DNA from: Xylogone sp. PMI_703
Taxonomy: Eukaryota; Ascomycota; Leotiomycetes
Direction: 5' to 3'
Length of the DNA: 64,000 nucleotides
NCBI GenBank assembly: GCA_021399445.1
Contig: JAJTUQ010000002.1
Location: 4,774,001 to 4,838,000, forward strand
Shown one piece after another: positions 1 through 12,290 of this stretch; the first letter of the stretch is position 1, and each line of letters begins with the position of its first letter. Under the pieces are notes generated by a model. The model ran no database searches, was not told the DNA's origin, and saw only the letters and a program-made list of their open reading frames with translations. The translations under genes and the position numbers were made by a program.

Positions 1-297
1 GTGATCGTAAGATTTTGTGAATGGGATGGGAGTGGAAGGCGGTTTACAAGTAATTACTATAATTATTTGCCAACGTCGATAGGGAGACAACGAACGGTTT
101 TAAATAGAGATTCAACTTTGTAGTCTTTTCCCATGAATTAGTATTACGGAATTGAATAACTATATCTCTGTATGATGTTCAAGACCTGACTTCTTGACAT
201 GATATTCAGCCCGTGGACCAAGATATGCACATACAGGGGGACAACAAGACGAGGACAAGGTTGGGGTCATTAATACATTAGTACTATTTCTATATGT

Positions 298-2547
298 TTA
301 TTCTACGCCTTTTTGACGTTTCTTCCTGGTAGGCGGTTCTTTTACCGTCTCCATAACTTCGTCATCTTCTTCTTGATCGGCTTCTGATCCTTCTTCTACT
401 TCGTCCCCTGAGTCGGGATTCTCCTCACTGTCGTCATCGGATTCCAGGCCAAAAGCGTCGTCGACATCTCCAGCCATGTCATTGAGGTCGACTCCTCCAT
501 CACTGTCAAACCCTTCGAACTCATCATCCTCCTCTTCCTCCCCGTCTTCAGAGGAGTTTGAGTCGTTCGAGGCAGCTGCGGAGGTATTTGCTACAGATTC
601 TCCTTCGTCTCGTTTTCGTTTCTTACCCATCTCACCTAACTTCCCCTCTCGGCCTTCGATACCTTTCTCCTCTTCCTCCCCCTCAGCGACAGGGGCAGGG
701 GTATACCAAGGGATCTTGCCTCTAAGGAAGTCATTCAGGACCATTTTCGCGACACCGTCGACATCTGGCTCCCCGCCATGTAATAACCTGCCACCTTTAC
801 GAGCAAGTAATTCTAGAAATTGTATATGGTCTTTATATCCCTTTAGTTGATATGTTCGCTCAATATGCTGGGGCTTGGTTTTGGATAAGACGGCTGGGAT
901 GTATTGTTCCGGATTCTCAACATTTTCAACTCTTACTACACCACGTAATAAAATATCTTGAGGTGTATCCGAACTACTTGGTGGAACTACTCCGGGGCAA
1001 TCGATAAGGTAGATTCTCTTCATGAGAGTAATGTACTGCCAGACCTTTGTTTCACCAGGGATTGGCGCGACTTTACAAACCACCTTCTTCCGTAGAGTGT
1101 TAATGATAGATGATTTCCCAGTGTTTGGGTATCCGATGAATCCAACTGATATTTGTTTTCGATCGGAGTGTAATGATGAAAATTGACGGAGAAGTTGAAT
1201 AAGTGAGCCTTTACCAAATGAGTTGTTGATGGAAGCGTGGAAAGCTAGAGTAGGATACTCTTTTGAAAGATTTCGAACCCAAGAAGCCTGTTATACAGTT
1301 AGTAACCTCCTACTGGACCCTACTTTCTCGTATAACAATGATTGAAAATGTATGAATCATTACTAAGAAAGCCACCATAAATATTACCGCAGATTGCGGT
1401 GGTGGTATTCAACTCAAAACGAAACAGCACCAATCTCTTTACGACAGACCCTCCAAAACGGTGAGTTGTCTACCTATGGCCCAAAGGACATAGGCGGCGA
1501 GATTGGACTCGATCTACCAAAGTTGTAACAGGCAGCCTTCCATTGAGATGCGCAGTTATAATGCAGAAGAAGCCTTGACTTAACGATGGAACTGAAAGGG
1601 GAGGAAATGCAGGAAAAGAACCAGGAAGTATAGTGTGAACTTACAGCAACCTTAGTAGGCACAAGATCGCACTTATTCAGAACAAAAATTAGGTGCTTAT
1701 GTGGTGCCTCCTCCTTGATATATTTTTCAACACTTCGGCATCGGGTGCCTAAAGGATCTCGAGCATCTAAGACATGTATCACCACATCCGAAGAGTCGAT
1801 AACCTTGTATAACTCATTCCATATCCGCTTACTCTGGCCTTTGCTGAAGATTGCTTCTCGAGCACTAGCTATCTGGCCATCATCCTCTGCTGTTCCTTCC
1901 GCATCAGCACCTGAAGTTCCGCTTAGAAGCTTGGCTTGCTCAAGGCGATCAAGGTATGTGTCATGGCTCTTAACACTATCGTCTGCAAGATCCTCAAGGG
2001 TACTAACGCTAAGCTTTACTCTCTTCCGTTGAGACTTAGGTCCAAAAACGTCACTAAATGGCGATGCCTCCACAGTCATCTTTGCTTGATGCTGTTTCAG
2101 ACCGTTCGCGTCATGATTATCTCTGATCAAACTCATAGGCAACTTATTTGTTTTTAAGAGAACCGAGTATGGATCATTTGCTCTCTCAGCCATTGCCTCT
2201 CTAAAGGCAGTAAGAGCATCTTGGCTTATCACTCTGGAATTGGTAAACCATTTTCTATTTGGTTCAATTCTTGCTTGAGGCTTCTCTTTGCTCTGAAATG
2301 AGGCAGCCTTTGTGATTTCGCCAGCAGCATTGCGTTGCGCCTTTCCATCCTTGAACATATTCAAGGTCTTGATCTTCTTCGCAGAGCTGCCGAATTGTCA
2401 GCCTCCATTCCCATTAGAAAGACCAACCATCAATATGAAAAAGACGTACCGATAGAAGTTCTCGCCTTTGACCCTGACATTGGCCATGCCATCTCCAACC
2501 TTCCCCTGCCGGATTTTCCGGTTTGCTTCCTTTTTACCGGTACCCAT
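298..2547 (-). CDS. NOG2: Nucleolar GTPase NOG2/Nug2, 60S ribosome assembly
   Basis: Exons on the minus strand are 2450-2547, 1645-2386 and 298-1287, giving 609 aa. The protein is a circularly permuted GTPase: the G4 motif NKCD (about residue 270) comes before G1, GYPNTGKSS (about 332-340), and G3, DCPG (about 375). This order and the N-terminal [20 protein letters not shown] block are diagnostic of NOG2, which joins pre-60S particles and marks a checkpoint before nuclear export. The C-terminal 130 residues are acidic and end in a basic KKRQK stretch, as in nucleolar proteins. Intron 1 is 63 bp. Intron 2 is 357 bp, long for this window, with an ACTAAC branch site close to its 3' end. The start is the only ATG giving the conserved [11 protein letters not shown] start. 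The gene shares a 252-bp divergent spacer with mS26. Confidence 0.95.
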
Positions 2548-2799
2548 CTTGACTTCCTCTCCCTCTATGCGCAGCACAGATAAGTGTTAGTCAAATACTT
2601 CAGGACTGAAGTTGGGAGGCAGGTGCTTTTAAAGCAGAAAAAAAGTTCACGATCGCTAAAAAGAAAAGTTCGGTGGCTGAAGAGCGCCAAGAATGCAATA
2701 CCGACGCTAAAAATTATTTGGCAGTTGAACCTCCTCCACAACGTCAAGATATACCGTGGGACCTCAATTCCCAAGGAATTGAGTCCTTGCGCAGAAAAT
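2548..2799. promoter_or_regulatory. Bidirectional promoter between NOG2 and mS26
   Basis: These 252 bases separate two divergent start codons, a cytosolic ribosome-assembly GTPase and a mitoribosomal protein. The spacer is short enough that both promoters must lie in it or overlap it. An open frame continues upstream of the mS26 ATG through this spacer, but it does not resemble protein of that family. No specific site was identified. Confidence 0.5.
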
Positions 2800-3711
2800 A
2801 TGCCTCCATTAATATCGCAGAGCTCATTGAGCTCGCTGGCACGATGCAAGTCATGTGCGGGGCCAATTGCAGTCCGGAGTTTCACAACCTCTTCCCGTCT
2901 CTCTAAAATCTTTCCAGAATCTCCCAAATTCATAGAGATTCCAACTCCACCTCAGCGAGATGCAGCTCCTCCTAGAGATATTAAGGGAACACTTCCAGCC
3001 CCTAGAAACATATTCCCAACTCGAGGTCCGAAAAAGACCGAGCCGGAATACTTAGCTGCAGTAACACAGGAGCCAATAGCCCACCATCACCTTTCCAAAC
3101 CACAGAATGAATACATAGCATGGAAGCGCAGAATGGCAGAGTGGCGGCGAACAAACCTTAGAGAAGGTATAATAGAACTTCATGACAGAAAGGTGCGCCA
3201 AGACAAACGTCTTGCACGCCGGAGTGAATTGAAGAGGAAAGAGAGGGACCAACGTTTCAACGCACCCATACGGGAAGATGAGCGTCTAACGAATCCCACA
3301 ATTACGGCCGCCATGTCGAAGCTCCAAATGGGCGTACTTCCGGATCCGGACCGCGAGGCACGCCTGGTTGAGAAAGCTGAGAAAGCCAAGGCTAAAGAAG
3401 CAATGCGGGAAGAGGCACGAAGAGAAGCTCTACATACTCTTTACATGCATGCTCGGTCGTTTATTACGACGGAGCAACAATTAGATGCTGAGATTGAGAA
3501 GATATTTGTCGAATCTCCGTTCGGACAGGTCCATGAAGGGAAGACGAATATTTGGGACGCCTTGGGAGCCCCGCCAACTGTCCAAGATATGTTGTCAACT
3601 ATCAACAACACACAAAGGTCGGCTGTTGCATTTCATGCTGGTCCAGCTGATCTTACTGGAAAGAGAATTAAGAAGATCGCAGAGGAACTTACAGGTGGGA
3701 AAATGGATTAA
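2800..3711 (+). CDS. PET123: Mitochondrial small-subunit ribosomal protein mS26 (Pet123)
   Basis: This is a single-exon gene of 303 aa. It has a basic, Ser-rich N-terminus (residues 1-35, with an RSFTTSSR segment) that looks like a mitochondrial targeting sequence. A lysine/arginine-rich middle with long charged helices follows (EYIAWKRRMAEWRRTNLREGI, then a KRLARRSELKRKERDQRF-like run). This matches the fungal Pet123/mS26 family of the 37S mitoribosomal subunit. I placed the start at 2800 rather than at upstream in-frame non-ATG codons, because the targeting peptide begins there and the preceding residues are unlike the family. It is divergent from NOG2. Confidence 0.88.
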   Translation: MPPLISQSSLSSLARCKSCAGPIAVRSFTTSSRLSKIFPESPKFIEIPTPPQRDAAPPRDIKGTLPAPRNIFPTRGPKKTEPEYLAAVTQEPIAHHHLSKPQNEYIAWKRRMAEWRRTNLREGIIELHDRKVRQDKRLARRSELKRKERDQRFNAPIREDERLTNPTITAAMSKLQMGVLPDPDREARLVEKAEKAKAKEAMREEARREALHTLYMHARSFITTEQQLDAEIEKIFVESPFGQVHEGKTNIWDALGAPPTVQDMLSTINNTQRSAVAFHAGPADLTGKRIKKIAEELTGGKMD

Positions 3712-4848
3712 AAGGCGGATATTTTGGAGTCCCGACTGTATGATAACACTGATTGGTGTATGGGCAAAACGCTTGTGCCAATATGTTGTATAAATATCCC
3801 TAAACAGCTCCTGCTAAATTATGAATACTGCATGTATGCTAATATTCGGCGACGCCTTTCTAAGTGCTTCTCATAGCTTTCTTGGAGTTGCATTCTAATC
3901 TACAACCAGGCGTGTTCTCTCGAAACAGCCCAACGTTGCCAGTCAGCAGCATTATAATTTTTGCATAAGTGTGCATATAATGTGAATATATGCCAGATCC
4001 ATCTCTCAACTTGTTCACAGCCGCACTCTCAAGCTTAACGAGAAAATTATCAAGACCTCAGGCAGGATAAGGTTCTGTGTGCCAATAGTTGTTCTTTCAT
4101 TCGGAACAGTATCTAAAATGAAATTCTAGTTAATTCAAGGTCTCAGTGAAGGACTCTCCCTGAAGAGCCAATTACAGATCTACCTGTTGAATTACGTCAT
4201 ACATCGACAGATCACTCAATCAGATCAACTGCACTCTATCTGAACATTTTCACTTAAGTGCCGTAGAAAGGGGACATGTAGCTGTGTAAGAATCCCCCGT
4301 ACGATATGAAAATACTGAATGAGTGAAAACTGATATAGTTAGTAGATATTCAATACTTTCCGAGAACAAGAGGGAAGGTGTATTGCTATACAAAGCCCTT
4401 GTCTAAAAAACTGTCTCACATATAAAATATGAGAGCTCTACCGTAACTCATCCCACGAAAGACCCGGAAAGATAGAGAATTGAATAACAAAAAAGATTAT
4501 TGAAACATGTGGACACAATAGAAGAATAGAAGTCTGACCTTGACTCACGAGGATAGTATTCTATTTCTATTAGGCTCCGCAGAAGGAGCACACCGGTGAA
4601 TAAACCTCTTTCCCCCAGACTAATGAATTTACATTCTTCTCTCCCAAAAAACGATGCCAACCTACACACATACCATAAAAATCCAAACAAAAACAAAAAG
4701 CCTAGATACATCCATGGCACTGCTCCTCTCCAACCAAACAACTCTACTACCTTCCTCCAATCTCTAGAAGTGATCTAACCCCCGACAGTTTGGACGCACC
4801 GCAAGACAGACACACATACGCACGCGGTCAAACATACACATACACGTC
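3712..4848. other. Intergenic, no gene seen
   Basis: AT-rich spacer between mS26 and the small gene at 4849. Short open frames on both strands have no family resemblance and poor coding character. The last 100 bases, with repeated CACACA/ACATACACA runs just before the ATG at 4849, look like a fungal 5' leader. Confidence 0.6.
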
Positions 4849-5340
4849 ATGGCCTCTCTCGACTCAACCTACGCACTGATCTTCAGCAAAGAGACGCTCA
4901 AGCTCGCCGGTCTGATGGGCGTGGCATGGAGCAACAAGCTCCTGTCCGCCGAGATGGAGAGACGCTGGTTTCACTTCATGTGCAAGGTCATGCCGGCTAT
5001 ATATGCCAGGACCGCCATGCCGCAGAAGCAGTACGAGGAGATCTCGAACTTCATAGATGAGATGAATGATTTTGTGCGGAGTGATGGTGAGTTATAGTGA
5101 TTTCTCTCATTTTGGTTTTCGATTAAGGGGGTTCTGTCTTGGGCTTTTGGCTCTGGTTACTGGTAGAAAGGAAGTGGTATTCTTGTTGTTTGAGGGGAGG
5201 TTACATGCTAATGGTTGGCTTTGAATGATCTAGTGGGCCCTACGAAGGAGCAGATTGAAGCTGCTGAGAAGGCTAGACCGAAGGGATGGGTTCCTCCTAT
5301 GACTTTCCAGGAGTGGATAGACTTGATTAATTTGGAATGA
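4849..5340 (+). CDS. Small conserved-looking protein, function unknown
   Basis: There are two exons, 4849-5086 and 5234-5340, giving 114 aa. The intron has a GTGAGT donor, a GCTAAT branch-like site and a CTAG acceptor, and splicing keeps the frame exactly. The protein is soluble and rich in Met and aromatic residues (MERRWFHFMCKVMPAIYART). It ends in a compact block KGWVPPMTFQEWIDLINLE. It has no signal peptide or membrane segment. I do not recognise the family. The clean splice sites, a C-rich leader and even amino-acid composition support a real gene over a chance frame. Confidence 0.75.
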
Positions 5341-5726
5341 GGGCTATTGAATGGGGAAGTCATGATTCATGATTCATGATTATTAGACTTTGAATTTGGT
5401 CCTTGGTACATACGTTAAGAGACACGTCGATACCTCACGCAGTTACTGGTCTTATAATAATTAAAAGAATACGTCTTCAATTGCGGTTTTTGCAACTGCG
5501 GTTGAATATGATAAACTAAAAACCCCATGTTCAGATGCTTATTTTTGATTACATATATGCCGTTGTATATAAACGCCAGTAGATATCATTTTCATGCCAA
5601 AGATGCAAACCGAACACGCCACGCTCATGGGACCGTATAGAGAGAGGTATCAAAGCCGCCGCCATTAATCATTGCAATCACCTCCCAAAACAATAAACAT
5701 GCATAAAAACTCGGATTTCACATTAT
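5341..5726. other. Convergent 3' spacer
   Basis: 386 bases between two convergent genes. It contains a small direct repeat, three tandem copies of CATGATT near 5361-5381, and AT-rich 3'-end sequence. No gene is seen. Confidence 0.6.
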
Positions 5727-7511
5727 TCATGAAAAGTCTTCGTCGTCACCTTCTCGACGCCTTGTTACGGGACTTGGACTATCCAGAACGATAGAAGGGA
5801 CAGCTTGGAGGTGCAAGCTAGGTAACTGTGGTGCAGCTGCTTCTGTAGATGAAGATCTCTCCGGCGATGTTGCTCCTTCTGAGGAACTATTGTGGCCTTC
5901 CTCTTCGCTTGTGTGACTTCTCGTGCTAGCTTGACGTGTAGGCTCTGGGAAGCGAGCCGAAGCTCTTCGTTCCACAGGGCTGGCGTATTCAGGAGGCGGC
6001 TCCTGAGGAGGATGGCTTGGGTGTGGAGTATCCAATGGAATATTTTCATAATCTGGAGGGCTATGTGGTGGAACATCGTCGTGTGAAATGATCTCAGGGC
6101 TGCTCCCAGCGCCATCAGAGCTCGCTCTGCTTTCCCTTCTACCATCCGCCAGGAGACTCTCAGCATTGGAGTCGGCTCTCGACCGGGTGAGTGCAGGTGA
6201 TGGGAAGTCGGACATTGTATCGATACTGAGCACCGAACTTGTGCTTCTATCCCTCCTATGGTATTGACCACTTGCAGCAATACTTGCAGCATCACCGAGA
6301 AGGCCTTGCCTCTCGCTGTCTTGGCTGGCACGAATTCTTGTACCATCATGTCTGGCAACCCCTAAGTCGGCGTATGAAACCGAGGAAACTGCGCGGTTAC
6401 GCTCCTTCTTTATCCGCTCTACATCCCTTCTCAGTTCCTCTACTGTTCTTGCACCAGTTGCATTAGAGGCAGCTCTTGCTCGAGCCTGTATTTCTCGAAG
6501 CGCAACATAGTCACCTCTCTCTCTTGCCTCTCTCCTTTCGTTCCTTCGTTGTTCCCGCTCTTCATTCTCTCTCCGTCTGGCTAACCGCACTTGATACAAA
6601 GCCTCCATCTCCTCTTCTCGACGAGCCTCAACTTCATCGACAGTTTCTGGGTACTCTACCACCACGTCAATGCCGCCTCGCTCGCCTTCCCGACCGAGGA
6701 CTCGCTCATTGTGTCTGGGATCAGGATGGTATGCCGGCAAGGTCATGACCGAGCGAACAGATGTGTTTCTATCAATACCTGCGGTGGCACTAGGCACCGT
6801 TGGTCCAGCTGCATTGCCAAATGAGGCTGCTGGCTGGCGAGAGGGTTCTAGGTTGTCGGTTGTTCGAGGGAGTCGAGTGCTTCCTGGGTTCCATGATTCC
6901 CAGCGCTTCTTCAAGAATTTTGTAGGGATATATTTCGGATTCTGATGACTAGCACGAATCCTACGAACCAATATACAAGATAACAGGATAACAACGAGGA
7001 CGGCTATGGCCACGGCGATTGCCTATAGATAGCGTATCAGCACGAGCACGAACAAAACACAAAGAGATCCAAAGGATGAAGTAGCACTCGGCTAAGCCAG
7101 TCTCCGCTGGACTGTCCATGCGTGGCCGACAAAGATCAACACTTACAACTATTGCAGCCGTGCTCATGCCAGAATTTGAATTCTGCTGTCCATTTAGAAC
7201 GGCACTGGCAGTGGGAGAGGCGGAGGTCGTCGGGTTAGTCGGCGCACGCGCGTCTACTTTATCGGTCCCATAAGGGTCCAGCTCCCCGCCTGTGGAGATG
7301 TACATTTCGTGCAACAGAGTGTCTGAACCATCCACGAGGCGAGTGGGAGGGATAGAGGACTCTCGACAATATATTTCGATGGAGTTGTGCTGGCGAATTG
7401 CTTCTTTATGCTTTGGTATGCGGCTGACGTTGGACGGGGGGCGGCTGCAACAGCAGTAGGGCAGGTGTTGGCAAGCGATGGTCAACTTCACGCGCACCTG
7501 GCCAGGACCAT
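5727..7511 (-). CDS. Single-pass membrane protein with long charged cytoplasmic tail
   Basis: The main exon is 5727-7022, joined through a 124-bp intron (GTAAGT...ATAG) to 7147-7444. A proposed 14-nt first exon, 7498-7511, would be joined through a 53-bp intron ending in TGCTGTTGCAG; together these give 535 aa. The N-terminal half is Ser/Thr/Asn-rich. One hydrophobic segment follows (AIAVAIAVLVVILLSCILV), then a basic RRIRASHQNPKYIPTKFLKKRW stop-transfer. The tail has a charged coiled-coil-like region (EARREEEMEALYQVRLARRRENEEREQRRNERREARERG) and a long Ser/Pro-rich disordered end. The architecture resembles fungal single-pass sensor or adaptor proteins, but I cannot name it. The 5' end is uncertain. 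The first in-frame ATG without the upstream mini-exon is at 7305, and no clear signal peptide is visible. Confidence 0.72.
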
Positions 7512-9742
7512 TTCAACAAGCTTCGGCGGGAGTGGTGATCAGATATTGGTGGGAGGGCCCCCGGATTCCTAATACGCGCAGCGTAGCGCAATGCGGAAGT
7601 GTAATTAAAGAAAAGGAAGGTTTTGTAGGAAGTGGAGAGAAGGAAAGGGATGGGCGACGATGACGAGAGATTATGGGTTTGGTGTGCGAGCAGAACGAGG
7701 AAGAACTGTCAGATCCTAATATGGCGCAGCACCAGCGAGGAGGCATTGGAGCTTTAACTCATTATTTGACAACATGCCTCCAGCAAGCAGAGCTCAAGGG
7801 CTGGCAGGGTCCAATTGCAGTGGCCGCGAGGTTGGCGGGTTCTTGGGGCCAGGGCAGAGAGGAGAGCGCGAAGAGTGCAGGCCGCCTTCCAGCCACCGCG
7901 CTTTCTTGCTGTCACCACTGGGCGAACGCGTCGTATTTTTAGGAACCCGGCCGGTGGCTGGTGGCTGGGGGGGTGGTTGCGCCTCAAACTGGAAACTATT
8001 GTACACTGTAAAAGTACCGGTACCTGTCTCTCGTGCTTGGTATTATGCGCCCGGCATGTCTCGTCAACCATCGCACTTTACTGTGTAAACGCCCGGTCTC
8101 GAGGGTTGTGACAAGAAAGGCTTCTCGTGGTGTTTCTATACTCTATCTTCGAATTCTAGCATCATCTCCCTTGTGTATCGGTTTCCCAGTTCCAGTACAG
8201 CACTCCTTTCGGTGATCGGCTTGCTGCAACAGTACAGTAACATGACGAAACACACCACGGCGACTGCGCAATGCCAATGTGGCACATCATCAGCCCCGAC
8301 CAACGCGGAAATGTACCGTGTACATCATGTCCGATGTACGTGAGCAGGCAGAGCAGCGAGCACTGGTGAGCTCGTGAGGTCGGCCAGCGTGATTGCGTGG
8401 GCCACGGAGCCTCAGGCGCGCGCCCGGAACGAGCAAAGCACTGTGACAACTCCCTGGCATGCCCCACCTTCCTCGCAATATTTGATTATCAGTTAAACTC
8501 ACGAAACGCCTACAGGTAACGGTGCTCCACTCATGTACTATCTATCCCTTCAGAATAATGCGATATGCGAATACCTGACTTAGAGTTACTTACAGAAAGA
8601 GAGAAAGAAAAGAGCAGCATGCTTCAAGACAATTCAATACGCTCTTTAACAGGCGTTGCTCGGAGGTCACGGAGTAGGCTTAGAGCAACATCCCTCCCTC
8701 CTTCCAGCGTAGATGACGCACATGACGGCTAACACGGCGATTCACAAGAGTAAAAAAAACCGCATTTACCTTACTCTTTAGCAGTGTTTGATCTCGCATT
8801 CTCTCCAATAATAGATAGTCAAAATTGGCTCGTATTTCTTATCGGCTATTAACACGGGTTACTCGTAGTTGGTGGAGAGTTGGCCACTGCAATTATGAGT
8901 GTATTCAAATCACACCTTCATCCGTTTCATCTTCGTACCAACACCAACACATTAAGAAATAGGGATACATGCGGAAGTCAAGGTAATTAAGCAGACAATG
9001 CTACATATATGCTGATCAGTAAACTACTGTATGTAAATACTAGCATCCTGAGGTTTAATTAGGCCTTAAGACCGCCGGATCTAGGCCGTGTGCTTATATA
9101 AAGATGCACATGCACGAGCCGCAAACCAAGCTCCTCAGCTCTACCTCAACTGATCAGATTTTGAAGCCACCAGCATGTAAATGTAACTTGCAAGAGAGTT
9201 CGTTGTCTCTAGGCCTCCAGTACCTCAATTAAATGATATTTAGCAATGCAAAGCGTTCCGATGCCAGCCAGGGACCAAGGACCAGAATATCAGATAGCAG
9301 ATAGCAGAATAGCAGAAAATATAATTATTGCCAAACAATCAAATCAAGAAACAACTGAAACAAAAAAAAAATTAACATGATAATGGTGATAAATATACCG
9401 TTCATGGAGAAAAAAAAGAGGAGTCCGTCGTATACTCCAGTGAGCTCCCTTGGTTGTGCTCCGATCCCCACGGTTGGAGTCTCCAGGAAACACAGGGAGA
9501 GGGAGAGGCTACCACAACGCCACACACCCTTGGTTGCAAGAATTATGCTAATATTGCTATATATCCCTCTCTCACGATTCTACTTAGACTGGTACCGGTC
9601 CTGTATCCAAAGGGACGCTAATCGGGAGAGGAGCAAGAAATGGCTGAGAGAAGTCCGATTGTGTAGAACAGGAAATACCGCTTAAATTGCTACAATTGAC
9701 ACGCTAGTTTACTTACAAAATACGCCTGTTAATCCAATCTTA
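7512..9742. other. 2.2-kb intergenic region, no convincing gene
   Basis: This region holds only overlapping short frames on both strands, with biased composition and no recognisable domain. It has a palindromic GTACCGGTAC site at 8014-8023, degenerate AGATAGCAG repeats near 9290-9315, and an A-rich run at 9361-9373. It probably contains the promoter of the membrane-protein gene that ends at 7511 (minus strand). Confidence 0.55.
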
Positions 9743-11171
9743 TCAACCAATCTTTTTCTCTAGCTTCTTTAAGAATCCCCCAACGCTCTTCTCCAACTGC
9801 CCCGCTCTCTCTTCAAGCTTTCCTCTGGGTGGCTTGCCAGGTTTATACTTCGTGGTAGCCTCTCCCTCAGTTGGTCGGTAAAGCTGCTGGTGAACAGCAT
9901 AATCATTCATAAGTGGAGCAGAAGGTGCCGTGTTGGAGTATGAATAATTGGAATATCCACCCGGTGGCGGTGCAGGCACTCCCGAGAGCCCTGGAGAATA
10001 TATCCCTGGGCGAGTCAATGGGGAAGAGATGCCTGATGAGCCTGGATGGTTTGCATATTGAGTTGATGGAACATTGGTCGGGGCGGTTGGTGGTGGTGCA
10101 AAGGACATCTGAGGCTGGGGGCTGAAGCTTTGTGAGAAGGGAGACTGGAGTCCTGCAGATGGGGGAGGGGCTGATGCAGATTGCGGCGGCCCAGGGAAAT
10201 AACTTTGCTGCACTGGCGGCTGCCCTGAAGGTGGACCGGGGAATATAGGTGCATGGGAGCCTGCTCCATAGTGTTGACCCTCATCCGATGCTGCTGCAGT
10301 TGCGAGGGGATTCGCAGAACCCGCATCTGGAGGCGGAGGGGTCTTTTCGCGGTGTTTGATCGCTTCAGGTGCAGCAGGTGCCGCTGGATTGTATGCAAGT
10401 GGTGCAAAGCCGTCACTATCCTGGCTGGTCGTAGCAGTTGAGACTGGAGGTGGCCCTGGAGGTGGAGGGAGCGTGGAAGTTGTTGAGGCTGAATTTCGAT
10501 TGTGCGCATTGTGATAAGAGGGATCTGCAATTGCCACGTTCTCCAATCTTTGCACCACAGGACTCATATCAACAGGGTGAGAGGATGAAGGCGCTGGCTC
10601 TCCCTGTACTGTGACCTGGTATGGCGGTAGCACCCTTCTAATACCGTTAACAAACTGGAGGGCATCTTCTTTAGTCCAGAAGTATATATCTATTGTGTGA
10701 AGCTTATAGAGAAATTTCTGTTCATTTTTTGGGTCATATGTGGGTAGGTGCCATTCACTGGTGTCAGCTGGAGTGTTTTGTTGCTGAATGCCGTTTACCG
10801 TCAAGGTAACCAATGTAGAATGGCTGTATGAGTACAGAACCGTGGTGGTGTCAAGATCTTAGCCCAAATGGTTAGTAATTAAAATACCGGGTACATAACT
10901 TGTGAAGCTTAGACATACGGCCATTGAATGCATCTTGGTCAGGGCTTCCTGGGTTGTTTGCGACTTCTATTCGGGCTCGTCTTTGAGATGCATTCTCAAA
11001 GAGGTAGAGGTAAGATCCCTTATCAAATCTGTGATGGGGCGGTTTCGAATTTGGAGGACTGTAATAGTAGTGCAGGTCCGAAAACCTACTCCCATTAGGA
11101 TCATTTATAACAATCCGTATGGCGCAAGCTTACAGCGTCGCAACAAGCTCTTCTCCTGGTCGAGCCGCCAT
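9743..11171 (-). CDS. Proline-rich ascomycete protein, function unknown
   Basis: There are three exons on the minus strand, 11134-11171, 10919-11085 and 9743-10857, giving 439 aa. Donors are GTAAGC and GTATGT; acceptors are TAG and AAG. Residues 1-140 look folded, with many aromatics (LHYYYSPPNSKPPHHRFDKGSYLYLFEN, then FLYKLHTIDIYFWTKEDALQFVNGIRRVLP). This is followed by about 230 residues of Pro/Ser/Gln-rich disordered sequence. It ends in a basic amphipathic tail (KLEERAGQLEKSVGGFLKKLEKKIG). There is no signal or membrane segment. The folded head could be a PH-like module by its alternating strand pattern, but that is only an impression. Confidence 0.8.
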
Positions 11172-11801
11172 GTCTGTCACTTGCCTACCCCGCTCTCCTA
11201 GGTTCCAGATAGGTAATGGAATGGAAGCCGCAAGAGTGTTTGACAACAATCGCGCAGATTTATTGCGATAACAAGAAGTGTGAAAAGATTGAGGAAGATA
11301 GGAAAGAAGACACTACGAAATAAAAATAAAAATTTGGAACTTACCATCAAGTGAGCTCTCTAAAGGTAATCAATCATCCATGGGCGGCAAGCTTGCATGT
11401 TTAAGCGCCAATCGATCCTCGGAGCCAGGGGTTGTTGATCTGCCGTTCGCCATTCATAGCAAGGGTCTGATATTCTGCCTCCTGAGGCACCAACACAGCT
11501 ATGAGGCTACAACAAATTTGTTTCCGACTTCATTGCTTCAATTGTGGGTGCCATATATATTACCCATGATCATCTTGGATCTTATTCGGTCCAATTGTTG
11601 TCGCTGCCGAATTTAATATATTTTCTCTCTATCTAAGGTATAATTGACTCATGCCCGTACGATCCTAGCTGTGAAAGCTAACCCTAACTATAGTTATACC
11701 CCAGCGAACGGTATCTTTTTCGTGGTGATAGGTCTTTCGCCTTGCTCGTGCCAATACGGGCTCTTGCACAAAGTGTTTCCACGCGCACACCAAGGAACAA
11801 A
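11172..11801. other. Divergent promoter region
   Basis: 630 bases between the divergent proline-rich gene (minus) and uS8m (plus). An AAATAAAAATAAAAA run lies near 11320. No gene is supported. Confidence 0.5.
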
Positions 11802-12290
11802 ATGTCTCTAGTCAATCTAGCACATGTGTGCTCCCATCTTCAGAATGCCTCTAAAGCAAGACTTGGGTTGACCTCGGTCCCATCGACGAATATGATCCTC
11901 AGACTTTCCCTAGCTTTACAAAATGCTGGATTCCTCTCCTCAGTCACACGCGGGGGCCCTACACCACCCCCGATGGATGCTCTATCAACATATGTACCCG
12001 AGCCAGTCACACAGGCCAATATTGCGAGTAGGAGGTTATGGCTTGGGCTGAAGTATTATAACAATGAGCCTGTCTTAAGGAAAATGGGCCTAGTCAGCAG
12101 GCCTACGAAAAGAGTGTGGATGGATGCAGAGGGAATATCGCAGCTTGTTCGGGGGAGAGATGCAAATTACGTCAAGGGGTTAACGAACCCAGGGGAGTGT
12201 CTATTTGTAACGACAGATAAAGGGATCTTAGAAGCTAGGGAGTGCGCGGAACGAAAAATTGGTGGTATGCTCTTGTGCAGGGTGGTATAG
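11802..12290 (+). CDS. MRPS8: Mitochondrial small-subunit ribosomal protein uS8m
   Basis: Single exon, 162 aa. The start MSLVNLAHVCSHLQNASKARLGLTS and the C-terminal NPGECLFVTTDKGILEARECAERKIGGMLLCRV block are typical of the fungal mitochondrial S8 protein. The bacterial-like C-terminal S8 motif G(I/E)L..R.A...IGG.LL.R.. is retained. It binds small-subunit rRNA in the mitoribosome platform. An in-frame ATG lies upstream at 11742. I prefer 11802 because family members begin there. The gene runs convergently into LYS12, with only 209 bases between stop codons. Confidence 0.9.
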   Translation: MSLVNLAHVCSHLQNASKARLGLTSVPSTNMILRLSLALQNAGFLSSVTRGGPTPPPMDALSTYVPEPVTQANIASRRLWLGLKYYNNEPVLRKMGLVSRPTKRVWMDAEGISQLVRGRDANYVKGLTNPGECLFVTTDKGILEARECAERKIGGMLLCRVV

